NCBI GenBank assembly: GCA_031180665.1
Contig: JAPSLP010000016.1
Coordinates: 1-64,000, forward strand
Reading direction: 5' to 3'
Length of the DNA stretch: 64,000 bases
From: Cupriavidus sp.
GTDB lineage: Bacteria; Pseudomonadota; Gammaproteobacteria; Burkholderiales; Burkholderiaceae
The position numbers were made by a program, and so were the translations under genes. The notes below the pieces were generated by a model. The model saw nothing but the letters and a program-made list of their open reading frames with translations. It searched no databases and had not been told where the DNA came from. Position 1 is the stretch's first letter. The number at the start of each line of letters is the position of its first letter. Shown here in pieces: positions 17,082-25,706 of this stretch.

Positions 17082-18377
17082 TCAGCGTCGGCGCGCGGCG
17101 TCGAGCATCGCGTGCAGCAGCACGTTGGCGCCGGCCTCCAGATGTTCGGGGCGCGCGTCCTCGATCTCGTTATGGCTGATGCCGTCCTTGCAGGGCACGA
17201 AGATCATCGCGGTCGGCGCGACGCGAGCCAGGTACACGGCGTCGTGGCCCGCGCCGCTGACCACGTCCATCGCCGACAGCGCCAATTGCGCGGCGCCGTC
17301 GCGCACGGCTTGCACGAGACGCGGCTCGAAGGGCTGCGGCGGGAAGTAGACCACCTGCCTGACCTCGATGCCGATGCCCGATCGTTCCGACAGCGTCGTG
17401 CAGGCACGATGCAGGGCCGCGTCCATCGCGGACAGCACCGTGTCGTCGGCTGCGCGCAGGTCCACGGTCATCGTCACGCGGCCGGGGATCACGTTGCGCG
17501 AATCGGGGTGAACCGACAGGCTACCGACCGTACCGCGGCCGTGGGGCGGGTGCTCCAGCGCGATGCGATTGACGATGCCGACCAGTTCGGACGCCGCCAG
17601 CAGCGCGTCGCGCCGCAGCGCCATCGGCGTGGGGCCGGCGTGCGCCTCCATGCCGGTCAGCACCACGTCGTACCAGCGCTGCCCCAGCGCGCCGGTGACC
17701 ACGCCGATCACCGTGTCGTTCGCCTCGAGCACCGGCCCCTGTTCGATATGGGCCTCGAAATACGCGCCGACGGCGCGGCCACCGACCGGCTCGGCGCCTG
17801 CATAGCCGATCTCCCGCAGCGCGTCGCCGACGCGGACGCCATCGCGGTCCACCTGCGCCAGCACATGGTCGAGCGCGAATTCGCCGATGAAGGCGCCCGA
17901 GCCCATCATCACCGGTACGAAGCGCGAGCCCTCCTCGTTGGTCCACACCGCGACCTCGAGCGGCGCATCGGTGACGATGCCCGCGTCGGCCAGCGTGCGC
18001 AACACTTCGAGGCCGGCGAGCACGCCATAGTTGCCGTCGAACTTGCCGCCCGTCGGTTGCGTATCGATATGGCTGCCCGTCATCACCGGCGGCAGCGTGT
18101 CGTCGCGGCCGGCCCGGCGGGCGAAGATATTGCCGATCGCATCGACGCGCACCGTGCAACCGATCGCCTTCGCCTCGGCGACGAAGAAGTCGCGTCCCTG
18201 CCGGTCGAGATCGGTCAGCGCAAGCCGGCAGACGCCACCCTTGGGGGTCGCGCCGATCTTCGCCAGCCGCATCAGCGCGTCCCACAGCCGGGCGCCGTCG
18301 ATGCGCAGCGGGGCGACGTCAAGTGCCGGTTCGATCGTGCCTTTCGGCGCTTGAATGGTGCTGGTGTCCACTGCCAT
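17082..18377 (-). CDS. M20 family Zn-dependent amidohydrolase (hydantoinase/carbamoylase type)
   Basis: 431 aa from ATG 18377; the open frame upstream runs into repeat copy 2. Signature of AllC/N-carbamoyl-L-amino-acid hydrolases: SHIDTQPTGGKFDG (metal His103, Asp114), TNEEGSRF (Glu148/Glu149), EAHIEQGP (His210), the dimerisation-domain segment GMEAHAGPTPM, and GISHNE near the C-terminus. Family members cleave N-carbamoyl or ureido bonds (N-carbamoyl amino acids, allantoate, beta-ureidopropionate). Cytoplasmic. It follows livF after a 117-bp gap containing repeat copy 2, and precedes the M81 gene. Exact substrate not predictable. Confidence 0.9.
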   Translation of the reverse strand: MAVDTSTIQAPKGTIEPALDVAPLRIDGARLWDALMRLAKIGATPKGGVCRLALTDLDRQGRDFFVAEAKAIGCTVRVDAIGNIFARRAGRDDTLPPVMTGSHIDTQPTGGKFDGNYGVLAGLEVLRTLADAGIVTDAPLEVAVWTNEEGSRFVPVMMGSGAFIGEFALDHVLAQVDRDGVRVGDALREIGYAGAEPVGGRAVGAYFEAHIEQGPVLEANDTVIGVVTGALGQRWYDVVLTGMEAHAGPTPMALRRDALLAASELVGIVNRIALEHPPHGRGTVGSLSVHPDSRNVIPGRVTMTVDLRAADDTVLSAMDAALHRACTTLSERSGIGIEVRQVVYFPPQPFEPRLVQAVRDGAAQLALSAMDVVSGAGHDAVYLARVAPTAMIFVPCKDGISHNEIEDARPEHLEAGANVLLHAMLDAARRR

Positions 18378-18400
18378 GTCTGTATTCCGATTCGGTTTCC

Positions 18401-18470
18401 CGTCGTCCCCGCGCATGCGGGGACCCAGTGTCGTCAAGCCGCCGGACCCCTGCTTTCGCGGGGGCGACGA
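18401..18470. repeat. Paired-hairpin dispersed repeat, copy 2 (inside the operon)
   Basis: CGTCGTCCCCGCGCATGCGG...ACCCAG at the left, then CGGACCCC...CGGGGGCGACG at the right, with a 14-bp linker. Lies between livF and the amidohydrolase gene, where it could stabilise upstream mRNA or partially end transcription. Confidence 0.8.
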
Positions 18471-18494
18471 TTCATCGCGCCAACGGCGCGATCG

Positions 18495-19202
18495 TCAGGC
18501 CGCCAGGCCGACGCCGAGATAGCGGTCCTTGACCGCCTCGTCGGCGATGAATTGGGCATTGCTGCCGGTATAGACCACGGCCCCCTGCTCGATGATCACG
18601 TGCCGGTCGGCCAGCTGTGTGCACACTTCGAGGTTCTGCTCGACCAGCAGGATCGGCACGCCGGCCGCCTTGATCATCTTCAGCTGCGCGACGATTTCCT
18701 CGACGATCACCGGCGCCAGCCCCTCCACCGGTTCGTCCAGCATCAGCAGGCGCGGGTGGTTCATCAGCGCCCGGGCAATCGCCAGCATCTGCTGCTCGCC
18801 GCCGGACAACTGCGCGCCGCCATTGCGGCGCCGCTCGCGCAACCGCGGGAAGATCCTGTAGACGTCGTCGAGCTGCCATGGGGAATCGCGCCGGGCACCC
18901 AGCTTCAGGTTCTCCTCGACGGTCAGCAGCTTGAAGATGCCGCGATGCTCGGGCACGAAGCACAGCCCCTGCGCGGCGATGCGATGCGCCGGCAGCCCGG
19001 CGACATCGTTGCCGCGAAACAGCACGCGTCCGCCGCGCGGCGGCACCACGCCGGCGATCGCCTTCAACGTGGTCGACTTGCCCGCGCCGTTGCGCCCGAG
19101 CAGCGTGACCAGTTCGCCCTCGCCCACTGCGAGCGACACACCTTGCAGCACATGGCTCTTGCCGTAATAGCCATGAATGGCTTGCACATCGAGCATCGTC
19201 AT
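18495..19202 (-). CDS. livF: Branched-chain-type ABC transporter ATP-binding protein LivF
   Basis: 235 aa, usual LivF length. Walker A GRNGAGKST, the Q-loop region FVPEHRGIFKLLTVEENL, signature LSGGEQQM, Walker B LLMLDEPVEGLAP, and the H-loop replaced by VEQN as in LivF. One of the two ATPases driving a HAAT-family importer at the inner-membrane cytoplasmic face. ATG (19202-19200) overlaps the livG stop in ATGA. Substrate is set by the binding protein encoded at the head of the operon, not by this subunit. Confidence 0.95.
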   Translation of the reverse strand: MTMLDVQAIHGYYGKSHVLQGVSLAVGEGELVTLLGRNGAGKSTTLKAIAGVVPPRGGRVLFRGNDVAGLPAHRIAAQGLCFVPEHRGIFKLLTVEENLKLGARRDSPWQLDDVYRIFPRLRERRRNGGAQLSGGEQQMLAIARALMNHPRLLMLDEPVEGLAPVIVEEIVAQLKMIKAAGVPILLVEQNLEVCTQLADRHVIIEQGAVVYTGSNAQFIADEAVKDRYLGVGLAA

Positions 19203-19966
19203 CGATGGCCTCCGGTGATCATGTTGCCCAGATAGGCCGCGCGCACGCGCGGATCGCCGCGCACGCTGTCGGGCGGGCCTTCCATCAGCACCTTGCCCTG
19301 CTGCATCACGGTGATGATGTCGGAGATATCCATCACGATGTCCATGTTGTGCTCGATCAGCACGACGGTATGGTCTTCGGCCAGTCCACGGATCAGCCGC
19401 TTCATCGCGGACAGATCGTCGACGCCCATGCCCGAGGTCGGCTCGTCGAGAAAGATCGCGCGCGGGCGCGCGGCCAGCGCCATGCCCACTTCCAGCCGGC
19501 GCTGCTGGCCGTGCGACAGCGCACCGGCCACGGCATCGGCCACGCGGGTCAGCTCCAGCCGCTCCAGCACGCGCTCGACAGTGTCCGTACAGGCCAGCTC
19601 GCCGACCGGGCGGCGCCAGCAGTTCATCGCGCGCCGCGGCTGCGTGCCGAGCGCCGCCAGCCGCAGGTTCTCGCGCACCGGCAGGCTGGGGAACAGGCTG
19701 GTGACCTGGAACGAGCGCGCGATGCCGCGCTGCACGCGCTGGTAGTCGGTCTCGCCGGTGACGTCGTGCCCGTCGAAGACGATGCGCCCGCTCGTCACGC
19801 TGCGCGTGCCGGTCAGCATATGGAACAACGTGGTCTTGCCGGCGCCGTTCGGCCCGATCACCGAATGGACGGTGCCCGGCATCACGCGCAGATCCACGCC
19901 ACCGAGCGCCATGAACTTGCCGTACTGCTTGACCACGCCGGTGGCCTCGAGGATCGGGGCGGTCAT
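19199..19966 (-). CDS. livG: Branched-chain-type ABC transporter ATP-binding protein LivG
   Basis: 255 aa from ATG 19966, which overlaps the livM stop as ATGA; the open frame continues upstream but inside livM. Walker A GPNGAGKTT, LivG-type RSFQVTSLFPSLPVRENL, signature LSHGQQRRLEVGMAL, Walker B AIFLDEPTSGMG, H-loop VLIEHNMD. Second ATPase of the importer. Slight deviation: ALSHGQQ in place of the more common LSYGxQR. Confidence 0.95.
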   Translation of the reverse strand: MTAPILEATGVVKQYGKFMALGGVDLRVMPGTVHSVIGPNGAGKTTLFHMLTGTRSVTSGRIVFDGHDVTGETDYQRVQRGIARSFQVTSLFPSLPVRENLRLAALGTQPRRAMNCWRRPVGELACTDTVERVLERLELTRVADAVAGALSHGQQRRLEVGMALAARPRAIFLDEPTSGMGVDDLSAMKRLIRGLAEDHTVVLIEHNMDIVMDISDIITVMQQGKVLMEGPPDSVRGDPRVRAAYLGNMITGGHR

Positions 19967-20979
19967 GCGCGTTCCTCCCCGGTGGTGCCGATTTTCGAGG
20001 CGGCTTCCGTGTCGGGGCCGAGCGCGGCCGGCTCGCGGCGGATGCCGCGCAGCCGCAGCCAGATCGTCGTGCCCAGGCCCCACAGGCCGCGCTGCATGAA
20101 CAGGCTGACCGCGATCAGCAGGAAGCCCAGCAGCATCAGCCAGCGCGGCCACAGCGTCGACAGCCAGTCGGACAGCAGCACATAGAATGCCGCGCCCAGC
20201 ACCGAGGCGAACACGTTGGCAGTGCCGCCGATCACCGTCATGATCAGGATCATTTCGCTGACGTGGTAGTCGATATTGGCCAGCGGCGCGATGCCGGTCA
20301 GCATTGCGTGCAGGCCGCCGGCGAGCCCCGTCACCGCGCCGGAGATCACGAAGGCCAGCAGCTTGAATGCCTTGATGTTGTAGCCGACCGCCAGCGCACG
20401 TTCCTCGTTGTCGCGGATCGCCAACAGCGTGCGGCCGAACACCGAATCGGTGACCCGCAGCACCAGGAAGAACACCAGCAGGAACAGCACCGCAACGAAA
20501 CCGTAGAACTGCCACGGCGAGGCCAGCGAGACCAGCTCCCGGCCGGCGATCGACAGCGCGGGCCGCGGGATGTCCAGCAGGCCGTTGTCCCCGCCGGTCA
20601 GCGAGGGCACCGAATAGGCCAGGAAGTAGAACATCTGCGAGAACGCCAGCGTCAGCATCACGAAGTAGGTGCCGCGCTGCCGGATCGAGAACCAGCCGAC
20701 CAGCGCCGCTGCGACAGCACCGATGCCGACCGCCAGCGCGAGCGACAGCGGCACCGGCAGCGCGATGCGGGTCAGCGCCAGGCCGAGCGAATAACTGCCC
20801 AGGCCGAAGAAGATGCCCTGGCCGAACGACAGCAGGCCGGTATAGCCGAGCAGCAGATTGCAGGCCATCACGGCCATTGCATAGATCAGGACCTCGGTCG
20901 CCAGCGTGCCGGAGCGCAGCGTCAGCGGCAGCAGCAGCGTGACGGCCAGCGCGAGCCACCAGAATCGATACGCCATCAT
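19963..20979 (-). CDS. livM: Branched-chain-type ABC transporter permease LivM
   Basis: 338 aa from ATG 20979; ATGA overlaps the livH stop at 20978. About 9-10 transmembrane helices. Typical features are LLLGYTGLLSFGQGIFFGLGSY early on, RGTYFVMLTLAFSQMFYFLA, and the EAA-like cytoplasmic loop GRTLLAIRDNEERALAVGYNIKAFKL that contacts the ATPase. A hydrophilic ~30-residue tail (REPAALGPDTEAASKIGTTGEERA) follows the last helix. Inner-membrane permease paired with LivH. Confidence 0.95.
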   Translation of the reverse strand: MMAYRFWWLALAVTLLLPLTLRSGTLATEVLIYAMAVMACNLLLGYTGLLSFGQGIFFGLGSYSLGLALTRIALPVPLSLALAVGIGAVAAALVGWFSIRQRGTYFVMLTLAFSQMFYFLAYSVPSLTGGDNGLLDIPRPALSIAGRELVSLASPWQFYGFVAVLFLLVFFLVLRVTDSVFGRTLLAIRDNEERALAVGYNIKAFKLLAFVISGAVTGLAGGLHAMLTGIAPLANIDYHVSEMILIMTVIGGTANVFASVLGAAFYVLLSDWLSTLWPRWLMLLGFLLIAVSLFMQRGLWGLGTTIWLRLRGIRREPAALGPDTEAASKIGTTGEERA

Positions 20980-21833
20980 CCTCTCCCCAACAGGCCGTGC
21001 GGGCGCAGCAGCAGCACCGCCGCCATCGCGACATAGATCATCAGCCGCGCGCCTTCGGGCCACAGCGTGCTCATCAGGCTTTGCACCACGCCGACCAGCA
21101 GGCCCCCGATCAGCGCGCCGGTGAAACTGCCCATGCCGCCGACCACCACGACGATGAAGGCCACGCCCAGCGCCTCGACGCCCATGAAGGGCTCGGCCCC
21201 GCGGATCGGCGCGGCCAGCACGCCGGCGATCGCGGCCGTCGCCGCGCCGAGCGCGAACATCAGGCTGAACAGCCGGAACACGTTGATGCCGAGCAGCGAC
21301 ACCATCTCGGTCGACTCGCTGCCGGCGCGCACCGCGCTCCCGAGCCGCGTGCCCTCCAGCAGCCACCACAGCGCCACCGCCAGCAGCGCGGTGAAGGCGA
21401 TCACGAACAGCCGGTACTTCGGGTAGATGAAATCGCCCCACATCACCACCCCTTGCAGCGCGTCGGGCGGCGGCACGTCGACGCCGAGCGGACCCCAGCC
21501 GACGATGATCAGTTCCTGCACCGCCAGCGCCAGGCCGACCGTCACCAGGATATGGAATTCATGGGGCTGGGCGTAGACGTGGCGCAGCATCACCCGCTCG
21601 ACCAGCCAGGCGAGCGCGCCGATCACCAGCGGCGCCAGCACCAGCGCGGCCCAGAAGTTCATGCCCAGCTGCAGCGCCTGGAAGCACAGATAGGCGCCGA
21701 GCGCATAGAAGGCGCCGTGCGCGAAATTGACGAAGCGCAGCAGGCCGAAGACGATCGACAGGCCGACGGCCAGCAGGAAATACAGCATGCCGATGCCGAT
21801 GCCGTTGATGACCTGCAACAGGTAGACGTTCAT
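20976..21833 (-). CDS. livH: Branched-chain-type ABC transporter permease LivH
   Basis: 285 aa, about 8 transmembrane helices. N-terminus INGIGIGMLYFLLAVGLSIVFGLLRFVNFAHGAFYALGAY is the LivH hallmark; the ATPase-contact loop is GSAVRAGSESTEMVSLLGINV; it ends LRPHGLLGRG, the standard LivH C-terminus. It follows the binding-protein gene after 94 bp that contain a hairpin, which probably reduces permease expression relative to the binding protein. Confidence 0.95.
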   Translation of the reverse strand: MNVYLLQVINGIGIGMLYFLLAVGLSIVFGLLRFVNFAHGAFYALGAYLCFQALQLGMNFWAALVLAPLVIGALAWLVERVMLRHVYAQPHEFHILVTVGLALAVQELIIVGWGPLGVDVPPPDALQGVVMWGDFIYPKYRLFVIAFTALLAVALWWLLEGTRLGSAVRAGSESTEMVSLLGINVFRLFSLMFALGAATAAIAGVLAAPIRGAEPFMGVEALGVAFIVVVVGGMGSFTGALIGGLLVGVVQSLMSTLWPEGARLMIYVAMAAVLLLRPHGLLGRG

Positions 21834-21870
21834 GAAGCGCTTTTCGCTTTGGCTATCGCGTTGGCGGGAG

Positions 21871-21895
21871 CCCTCTCCCCATCATGGGAAGAGGG
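21871..21895 (-). terminator. Intra-operon hairpin between binding protein and permease genes
   Basis: CCCTCTCCCC / GGGAAGAGGG with one C-A mismatch and a 5-nt loop. No T-tract. Position after the binding-protein gene fits an attenuating or mRNA-protecting structure giving higher binding-protein levels. Confidence 0.5.
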
Positions 21896-21927
21896 TTGGC
21901 AAGAGGGAACGGCCCGTCAGCAGCGGC

Positions 21928-23130
21928 TTACGCCATCTTGCACTGGGTCTGCCCGGGCGGCAGGAACGCCTTGCCGACGCTGATCACGTCGGCGTAGTCG
22001 TCCTTGTCCTTCATCGCGCCCTTGGCCTTGCCCTTGAGCAGGTAGTAGTTCTTCAGCACCTGGTGATCGGCCGCGCGGATTTCCTCGGGGCCGGTCAGCC
22101 CCTCGTACTTGAGCCCTTCCATCGCCGCGATCACGGCCTTCGGATCGGCGCTGCCGGCCTTGACCATCGCGTCGAGCATCAGCTTGGTACAGATGTAGGA
22201 GCCGGCCAGGCTGTAGTTCGGATTGGACTTGAACGCGGTCCTGCAGCGCTGCACCAGATCGCGGTTCAGCGGCGTATCGACGCCGTGCCAGTATTGCGCG
22301 CCGAAATAGACGCCGTCGCACAGGTCCGCGCCCAGCGATTCGAACTGCTCCAGCCCTGAGGCCCAAGCGAGCAGGATCGTCGTGTTCTTCTTCATGCCGA
22401 AGCTGACCGCCTGGCGCAGCGTGTCGGCCGACTGCGAGCCGAAGTTCAGGATCAGCAGCACGTCGGGCTTGGCCGCGATCGCGTTGGTGAGATAACCGCT
22501 GAATTCCTTCTCGTTGAGCGCGTGGTAGCTGTTGCCCACGTGCTCGATGCCCTTTTCCTTGAAGATGTTCTTGGCCGCAGACAGCAGGCCGTCGCCGAAC
22601 ACGTATTGCGGCGTGATGGTGTACCAGCGCTTCGCCTTGGGCATCGACTCGATCAGCGGCCGCACGGTGCGCTCGATCGCGCCGTAGGTCGGCACCGACC
22701 AGCGGAAGGTCGCGCGGTTGCAATCCTTGCCGGTGATCTCGTCGGCGCCGGCGGTGGTGACGAAGACCCCGCCGAATTTCTCGGCCTCCTTGCCCATCGC
22801 CAGCGATTCCGACGACAGGATGCCGCCGGCGAAGTAGCGCGCGTTCTTCTGCTGCGCCAGCTCCTGCATCTTGCGCACCGCGGTGGCGGGCTTGCCTTCG
22901 GTATCCAGCACGCTGTAGCGCAACGGCTTGCCGAGCACCTTGCCGTACTGCTCGACGATCAACTTCATGCCGAGATCGGCGAACTTGCCGTTGGCGGCGA
23001 ACGGACCGGACATCGGCACCGGGCAACCGAGTTCGATCGCATCGTCGGCGGCCAGCACGGCACCGGCGCGCAGCAGGGAGGCGGGGACGGCGGCCAGCGC
23101 GCCGAGTTTGAGCGCGTCACGACGATTCAA
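21928..23130 (-). CDS. Periplasmic binding protein of the branched-chain-type ABC importer
   Basis: 400 aa; starts with TTG (23130-23128) preceded by AAGGAG. The signal peptide has a twin-arginine-like MNRRDALKLGALAAVPASLL start and ends near AVLAA. The mature part is a Peripla_BP_6 (LivK-like) fold: IELGCPVPMSGPFAANGK, the hinge VLDTEGKPATAVRKMQELAQQKNARYFAGGILSSESLA, then FVTTAGADEITG. It defines the cargo of the importer. The mix with an M20 amidohydrolase and M81 protein argues for an amide or ureide-type compound rather than leucine. First gene of the operon and divergent from a GntR regulator. Confidence 0.92.
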   Translation of the reverse strand: MNRRDALKLGALAAVPASLLRAGAVLAADDAIELGCPVPMSGPFAANGKFADLGMKLIVEQYGKVLGKPLRYSVLDTEGKPATAVRKMQELAQQKNARYFAGGILSSESLAMGKEAEKFGGVFVTTAGADEITGKDCNRATFRWSVPTYGAIERTVRPLIESMPKAKRWYTITPQYVFGDGLLSAAKNIFKEKGIEHVGNSYHALNEKEFSGYLTNAIAAKPDVLLILNFGSQSADTLRQAVSFGMKKNTTILLAWASGLEQFESLGADLCDGVYFGAQYWHGVDTPLNRDLVQRCRTAFKSNPNYSLAGSYICTKLMLDAMVKAGSADPKAVIAAMEGLKYEGLTGPEEIRAADHQVLKNYYLLKGKAKGAMKDKDDYADVISVGKAFLPPGQTQCKMA

Positions 23131-23223
23131 AGCTCACTCCTTGGATCTGTGGGGTCCATCGAAAGGGAAGGTCCGGCACGCGACAGGATCGCAACAGCGC
23201 TACAGCAAGAATCGAACCCGTTT

Positions 23224-23252
23224 ATTCTATTTATACGTATAAACTGGTTGAA
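23224..23252 (-). promoter_or_regulatory. Candidate promoter of the liv-amidohydrolase operon
   Basis: On the minus strand TTCAAC (23252-23247), 17 bp, TAGAAT (23229-23224). The -10 is good, the -35 poor. The GntR-like palindrome fills the spacer, so a bound repressor would block polymerase. Confidence 0.45.
23230..23243. promoter_or_regulatory. Perfect 14-bp palindrome, candidate GntR/FCD operator
   Basis: TTTATACGTATAAA, fully symmetric. It is the only AT-rich dyad in the 300-bp divergent region between the importer operon and the GntR gene. FadR/FCD regulators commonly bind such short palindromes with a TAC-GTA or similar core. Confidence 0.6.
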
Positions 23253-23430
23253 GGCATCATAGGAGCCGGTTTGCGCGACTGTCAATGAAGCGCCGGTCAG
23301 GGTTTACCTGCGCCGGCGCAGGCGCGGGGCATGCGCGAAGGCGGTGCCGCGCGCACCGCGATGGACCACCGCGAGCCGGCACGGCGCATGCCGCACCGGC
23401 ATGGCGATCAAACGAAAGGAAGGACAATCC

Positions 23431-24270
23431 ATGGTGACGTTCCGCGGTGCGAAGGCGCCGGCTCTGGCAATCCGCAAGCAGAAGCGCGCCGACCTGGTGG
23501 CGGAGGAACTGAAGCGCCTGATCACCGAGCGCGATCTGAAGCCCGGCGACAAGCTGCCGCAGGAGGTCAAGCTGCAGCAGACCTTCGGCGTCAGCAAGAG
23601 CACGATCCGCGAGGCGCTGAAGTCGCTGGAGGTGCAGGGGCTGATCAGCGTCAGCACCGGCCCGGCCGGCGGCGGCACCATCGTCGAGGTACCGCTGGAC
23701 CGCACCTTCCAGCTGATGCAGAACTACCTGTTCTTCAAGGACGTGGGCATCGCGGACGTCTATACGGTGCGCCGCCTGCTCGAGCCGGAGCTGGCCGCGG
23801 GCGCCGTGCCGCATCTGACCGAGGACGACTTTCGTGCGCTCGAGCACACGATCGACCTGTGCGACCCCACCTCGGCCTCGGCCGCGGCGCCGCTGGACCA
23901 GCGCCAGGAGGACCTGAGCTTCCACGACATCCTGGCCGCGGCCAATCCGAATCCGATGCTGCGTTTCTGCTGCGAGCTGATCAACGAGATGCTGCGGCAG
24001 CTGGTGGTGTTCGGCAACGACACGCCCGCTTGCGAGCACGAGAAATTCGGCGCGTCCAATGTCCGCTTCCACAAGAAGATCGTGGCGGCAGCCCGCGCCC
24101 GCGATGCCGAGCAGGTGCGCAAGCTGATGGCCGCGCATATGCAGGACTGCACGCGCCATATCACGCGGATGAACGGGCGCGTGCACGGGCGGCTGGTGCT
24201 CGACTCGGAATTGCCGCGCCGCTCGCTGGTGGTGCGCCCGCGCGATCGGGAGGCCGAGGAGGCGAGCTAG
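23431..24270 (+). CDS. GntR family (FadR/FCD) transcriptional regulator
   Basis: 279 aa from ATG 23431 (AAGGAAGGAC upstream); an in-frame ATG at 23401 is a less likely alternative. N-terminal winged HTH (about 12-80: LKPGDKLPQEVKLQQTFGVSKSTIREALKSLEVQGLISV) with a GPAGGGTIV wing, then an all-helical FCD ligand domain (about 100-245) with metal-binding histidines (DLSFHDILAAANPN, NVRFHKKIVAA, AAHMQDCTRHI). Divergent from the importer/amidohydrolase operon with a perfect palindrome between; most likely the substrate-responsive repressor of that operon. Confidence 0.9.
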   Translation: MVTFRGAKAPALAIRKQKRADLVAEELKRLITERDLKPGDKLPQEVKLQQTFGVSKSTIREALKSLEVQGLISVSTGPAGGGTIVEVPLDRTFQLMQNYLFFKDVGIADVYTVRRLLEPELAAGAVPHLTEDDFRALEHTIDLCDPTSASAAAPLDQRQEDLSFHDILAAANPNPMLRFCCELINEMLRQLVVFGNDTPACEHEKFGASNVRFHKKIVAAARARDAEQVRKLMAAHMQDCTRHITRMNGRVHGRLVLDSELPRRSLVVRPRDREAEEAS

Positions 24271-24360
24271 GACGCTGGCTCGCCGCACGCCGGGGAAGCG
24301 CTGGGTTCCGGCAGACCGGCATCGATCAACGCCCGATGGCGCGGCATATCGATGGATCGC

Positions 24361-24534
24361 TCAGCGGCTTCCGGCTCGGGATTCAGCATGCCGCCGCGAT
24401 CCCAGCACCGCGAGCTTGTCGGCATTGCGCCGGGCGACGCAGGCGATATAGCCCTCGCGGGCAAAGCGTCGTGCGATCGCACCGCCGGTCGTGTCGCCGG
24501 CACCGATGACGAGGATGGCTTTCCTTTGGGTCAT
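24361..24534 (-). pseudogene. N-terminal remnant of a short-chain dehydrogenase/reductase
   Basis: From ATG 24534 the frame reads MTQRKAILVIGAGDTTGGAI, then ARRFAREGYIACVARRNADK, i.e. the first strand, dinucleotide-binding glycine motif and first helix of an SDR. It then loses similarity and stops after 57 codons; a normal SDR has ~250. A matching C-terminal piece lies next to it on the other strand (24549-24617). The 24271-24681 interval thus holds gene debris, not an intact gene. Confidence 0.65.
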
Positions 24535-24548
24535 GGTGTCTCCGGATG

Positions 24549-24617
24549 TTGCACCAGCAGCCGCGGGACGCGTGGACGCACGAACTGGACCTGCGGCCCT
24601 GGATCGAACCTGGGTGA
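24549..24617 (+). pseudogene. C-terminal remnant of a short-chain dehydrogenase/reductase
   Basis: Plus-strand frame LHQQPRDAWTHELDLRPWIE, then PG and stop TGA 24615-24617. The motif QPRxAWTHELDLRPW is, from memory, the C-terminus of the same SDR subgroup as the N-terminal remnant 15 bp away on the opposite strand. There is no start codon region or body of the gene in front of it. The two ends facing away from each other suggest deletion plus inversion. Confidence 0.55.
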
Positions 24618-24681
24618 TCGCACCGCGGGTCGCGGCGGCTACAAATGCATGGGTCCAGGCGCCGCGCCCATGCGTTATCGC

Positions 24682-25665
24682 TCAGCGGCGCGCGTCGAAC
24701 ATGCCCGCCAGCCGCTGGAAGGTCAGTTGCTCGGCTTCCTTGACGATGCGGTCGATCAGCGTCCTGACGCTCGGGATATCGTGGATCAGGCCGGCGACCA
24801 TGCCGCAGCTCCATGCCCCCGCCTCGACGTCGCCCTCCACCATCACCTTCGGATAGATGCCGGCGACCTGATCGTAGATGTCGGCGATCTTCAGATCGGC
24901 GCCCTTCTCGCGTTCGATCTCCAGCAGCCGTTCGACGCCGCCGTTGTTCAGCACCCGTTCGGTATTGCGCAGCGCCCGCATGATCAGCCGCGTATCGAGC
25001 TCGCTCGCTTCGACGATCGCCTGCTTGACGTTGGCATGCACCGGCGCTTCCTCGGTGGCCAGAAAGCGCGTTCCCATATTGATACCGTCGGCGCCCAGCG
25101 CCAGCGCGGCCACCAGGCTGCGTCCGTCGGCCATGCCGCCCGACGCGACAAACGGAATCTTCAGCGCCTCGGCCGCGCGCGGCAGCAAGATCATGTTGGG
25201 CACGTCGTCCTCGCCCGGATGGCCGCCGCATTCGAACCCGTCGACGCTGGCCGCATCGCAGCCGATCTTCTCTGCCTTCAGCGCGTGGCGCACCGAGGTG
25301 CATTTGTGAATCACCTTGATGCCGGCCGCCTTCAAGGCCGGCATGTACTGCTCGGGGCTGCGGCCTGCAGTCTCGACAATGCGCACGCCGCCCTCGGCGA
25401 TGGCGGCGATGTATTCGGCATAGGGCGGCTCCGAGAACGTCGGCAGAAAGGTCAGGTTGACGCCGAACGGCTGGTCCGTCATCTCGCGACAACGCGCGAT
25501 CTCCTTGGCCAGCAGCTCGGGCGTGCGCTGCGTCAGCGCGGTGATGATGCCCAGGCCGCCGGCATTGGACACGGCCGCCGCCAGATCGGCGAGACCGACG
25601 AAATGCATGCCGCCCTGGATGATCGGGTAGCGGATCGCGAACAGTTCAGTGATACGTGTTTTCAT
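24682..25665 (-). CDS. Nitronate monooxygenase family FMN enzyme
   Basis: 327 aa from ATG 25665. TIM-barrel NMO/2-nitropropane dioxygenase family: YPIIQGGMHFVGLADLAAAVSNAGGLGIITA at the N-terminus, PFGVNLTF, the glycine-rich FMN-phosphate loop (FVASGGMADGRSLVAALALGADGINMGTRF) and VDGFECGGHPGEDD with the histidine proposed as catalytic base. Members oxidise alkyl nitronates (e.g. propionate-3-nitronate) or act as enoyl reductase-like enzymes. Cytoplasmic. Follows the HCCA-isomerase-like gene by 41 bp, probably one transcript. Confidence 0.88.
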   Translation of the reverse strand: MKTRITELFAIRYPIIQGGMHFVGLADLAAAVSNAGGLGIITALTQRTPELLAKEIARCREMTDQPFGVNLTFLPTFSEPPYAEYIAAIAEGGVRIVETAGRSPEQYMPALKAAGIKVIHKCTSVRHALKAEKIGCDAASVDGFECGGHPGEDDVPNMILLPRAAEALKIPFVASGGMADGRSLVAALALGADGINMGTRFLATEEAPVHANVKQAIVEASELDTRLIMRALRNTERVLNNGGVERLLEIEREKGADLKIADIYDQVAGIYPKVMVEGDVEAGAWSCGMVAGLIHDIPSVRTLIDRIVKEAEQLTFQRLAGMFDARR

Positions 25666-25706
25666 GGGCAGCAGGGCTCCGAATGGATGGAAAGGCCGGT
25701 GTCGGA

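Noticed and set aside
17112..19235. A 707-codon plus-strand frame opposite the amidohydrolase and livF
   Set aside because: It crosses two real genes and a repeat; composition and lack of motifs mark it as antisense noise.
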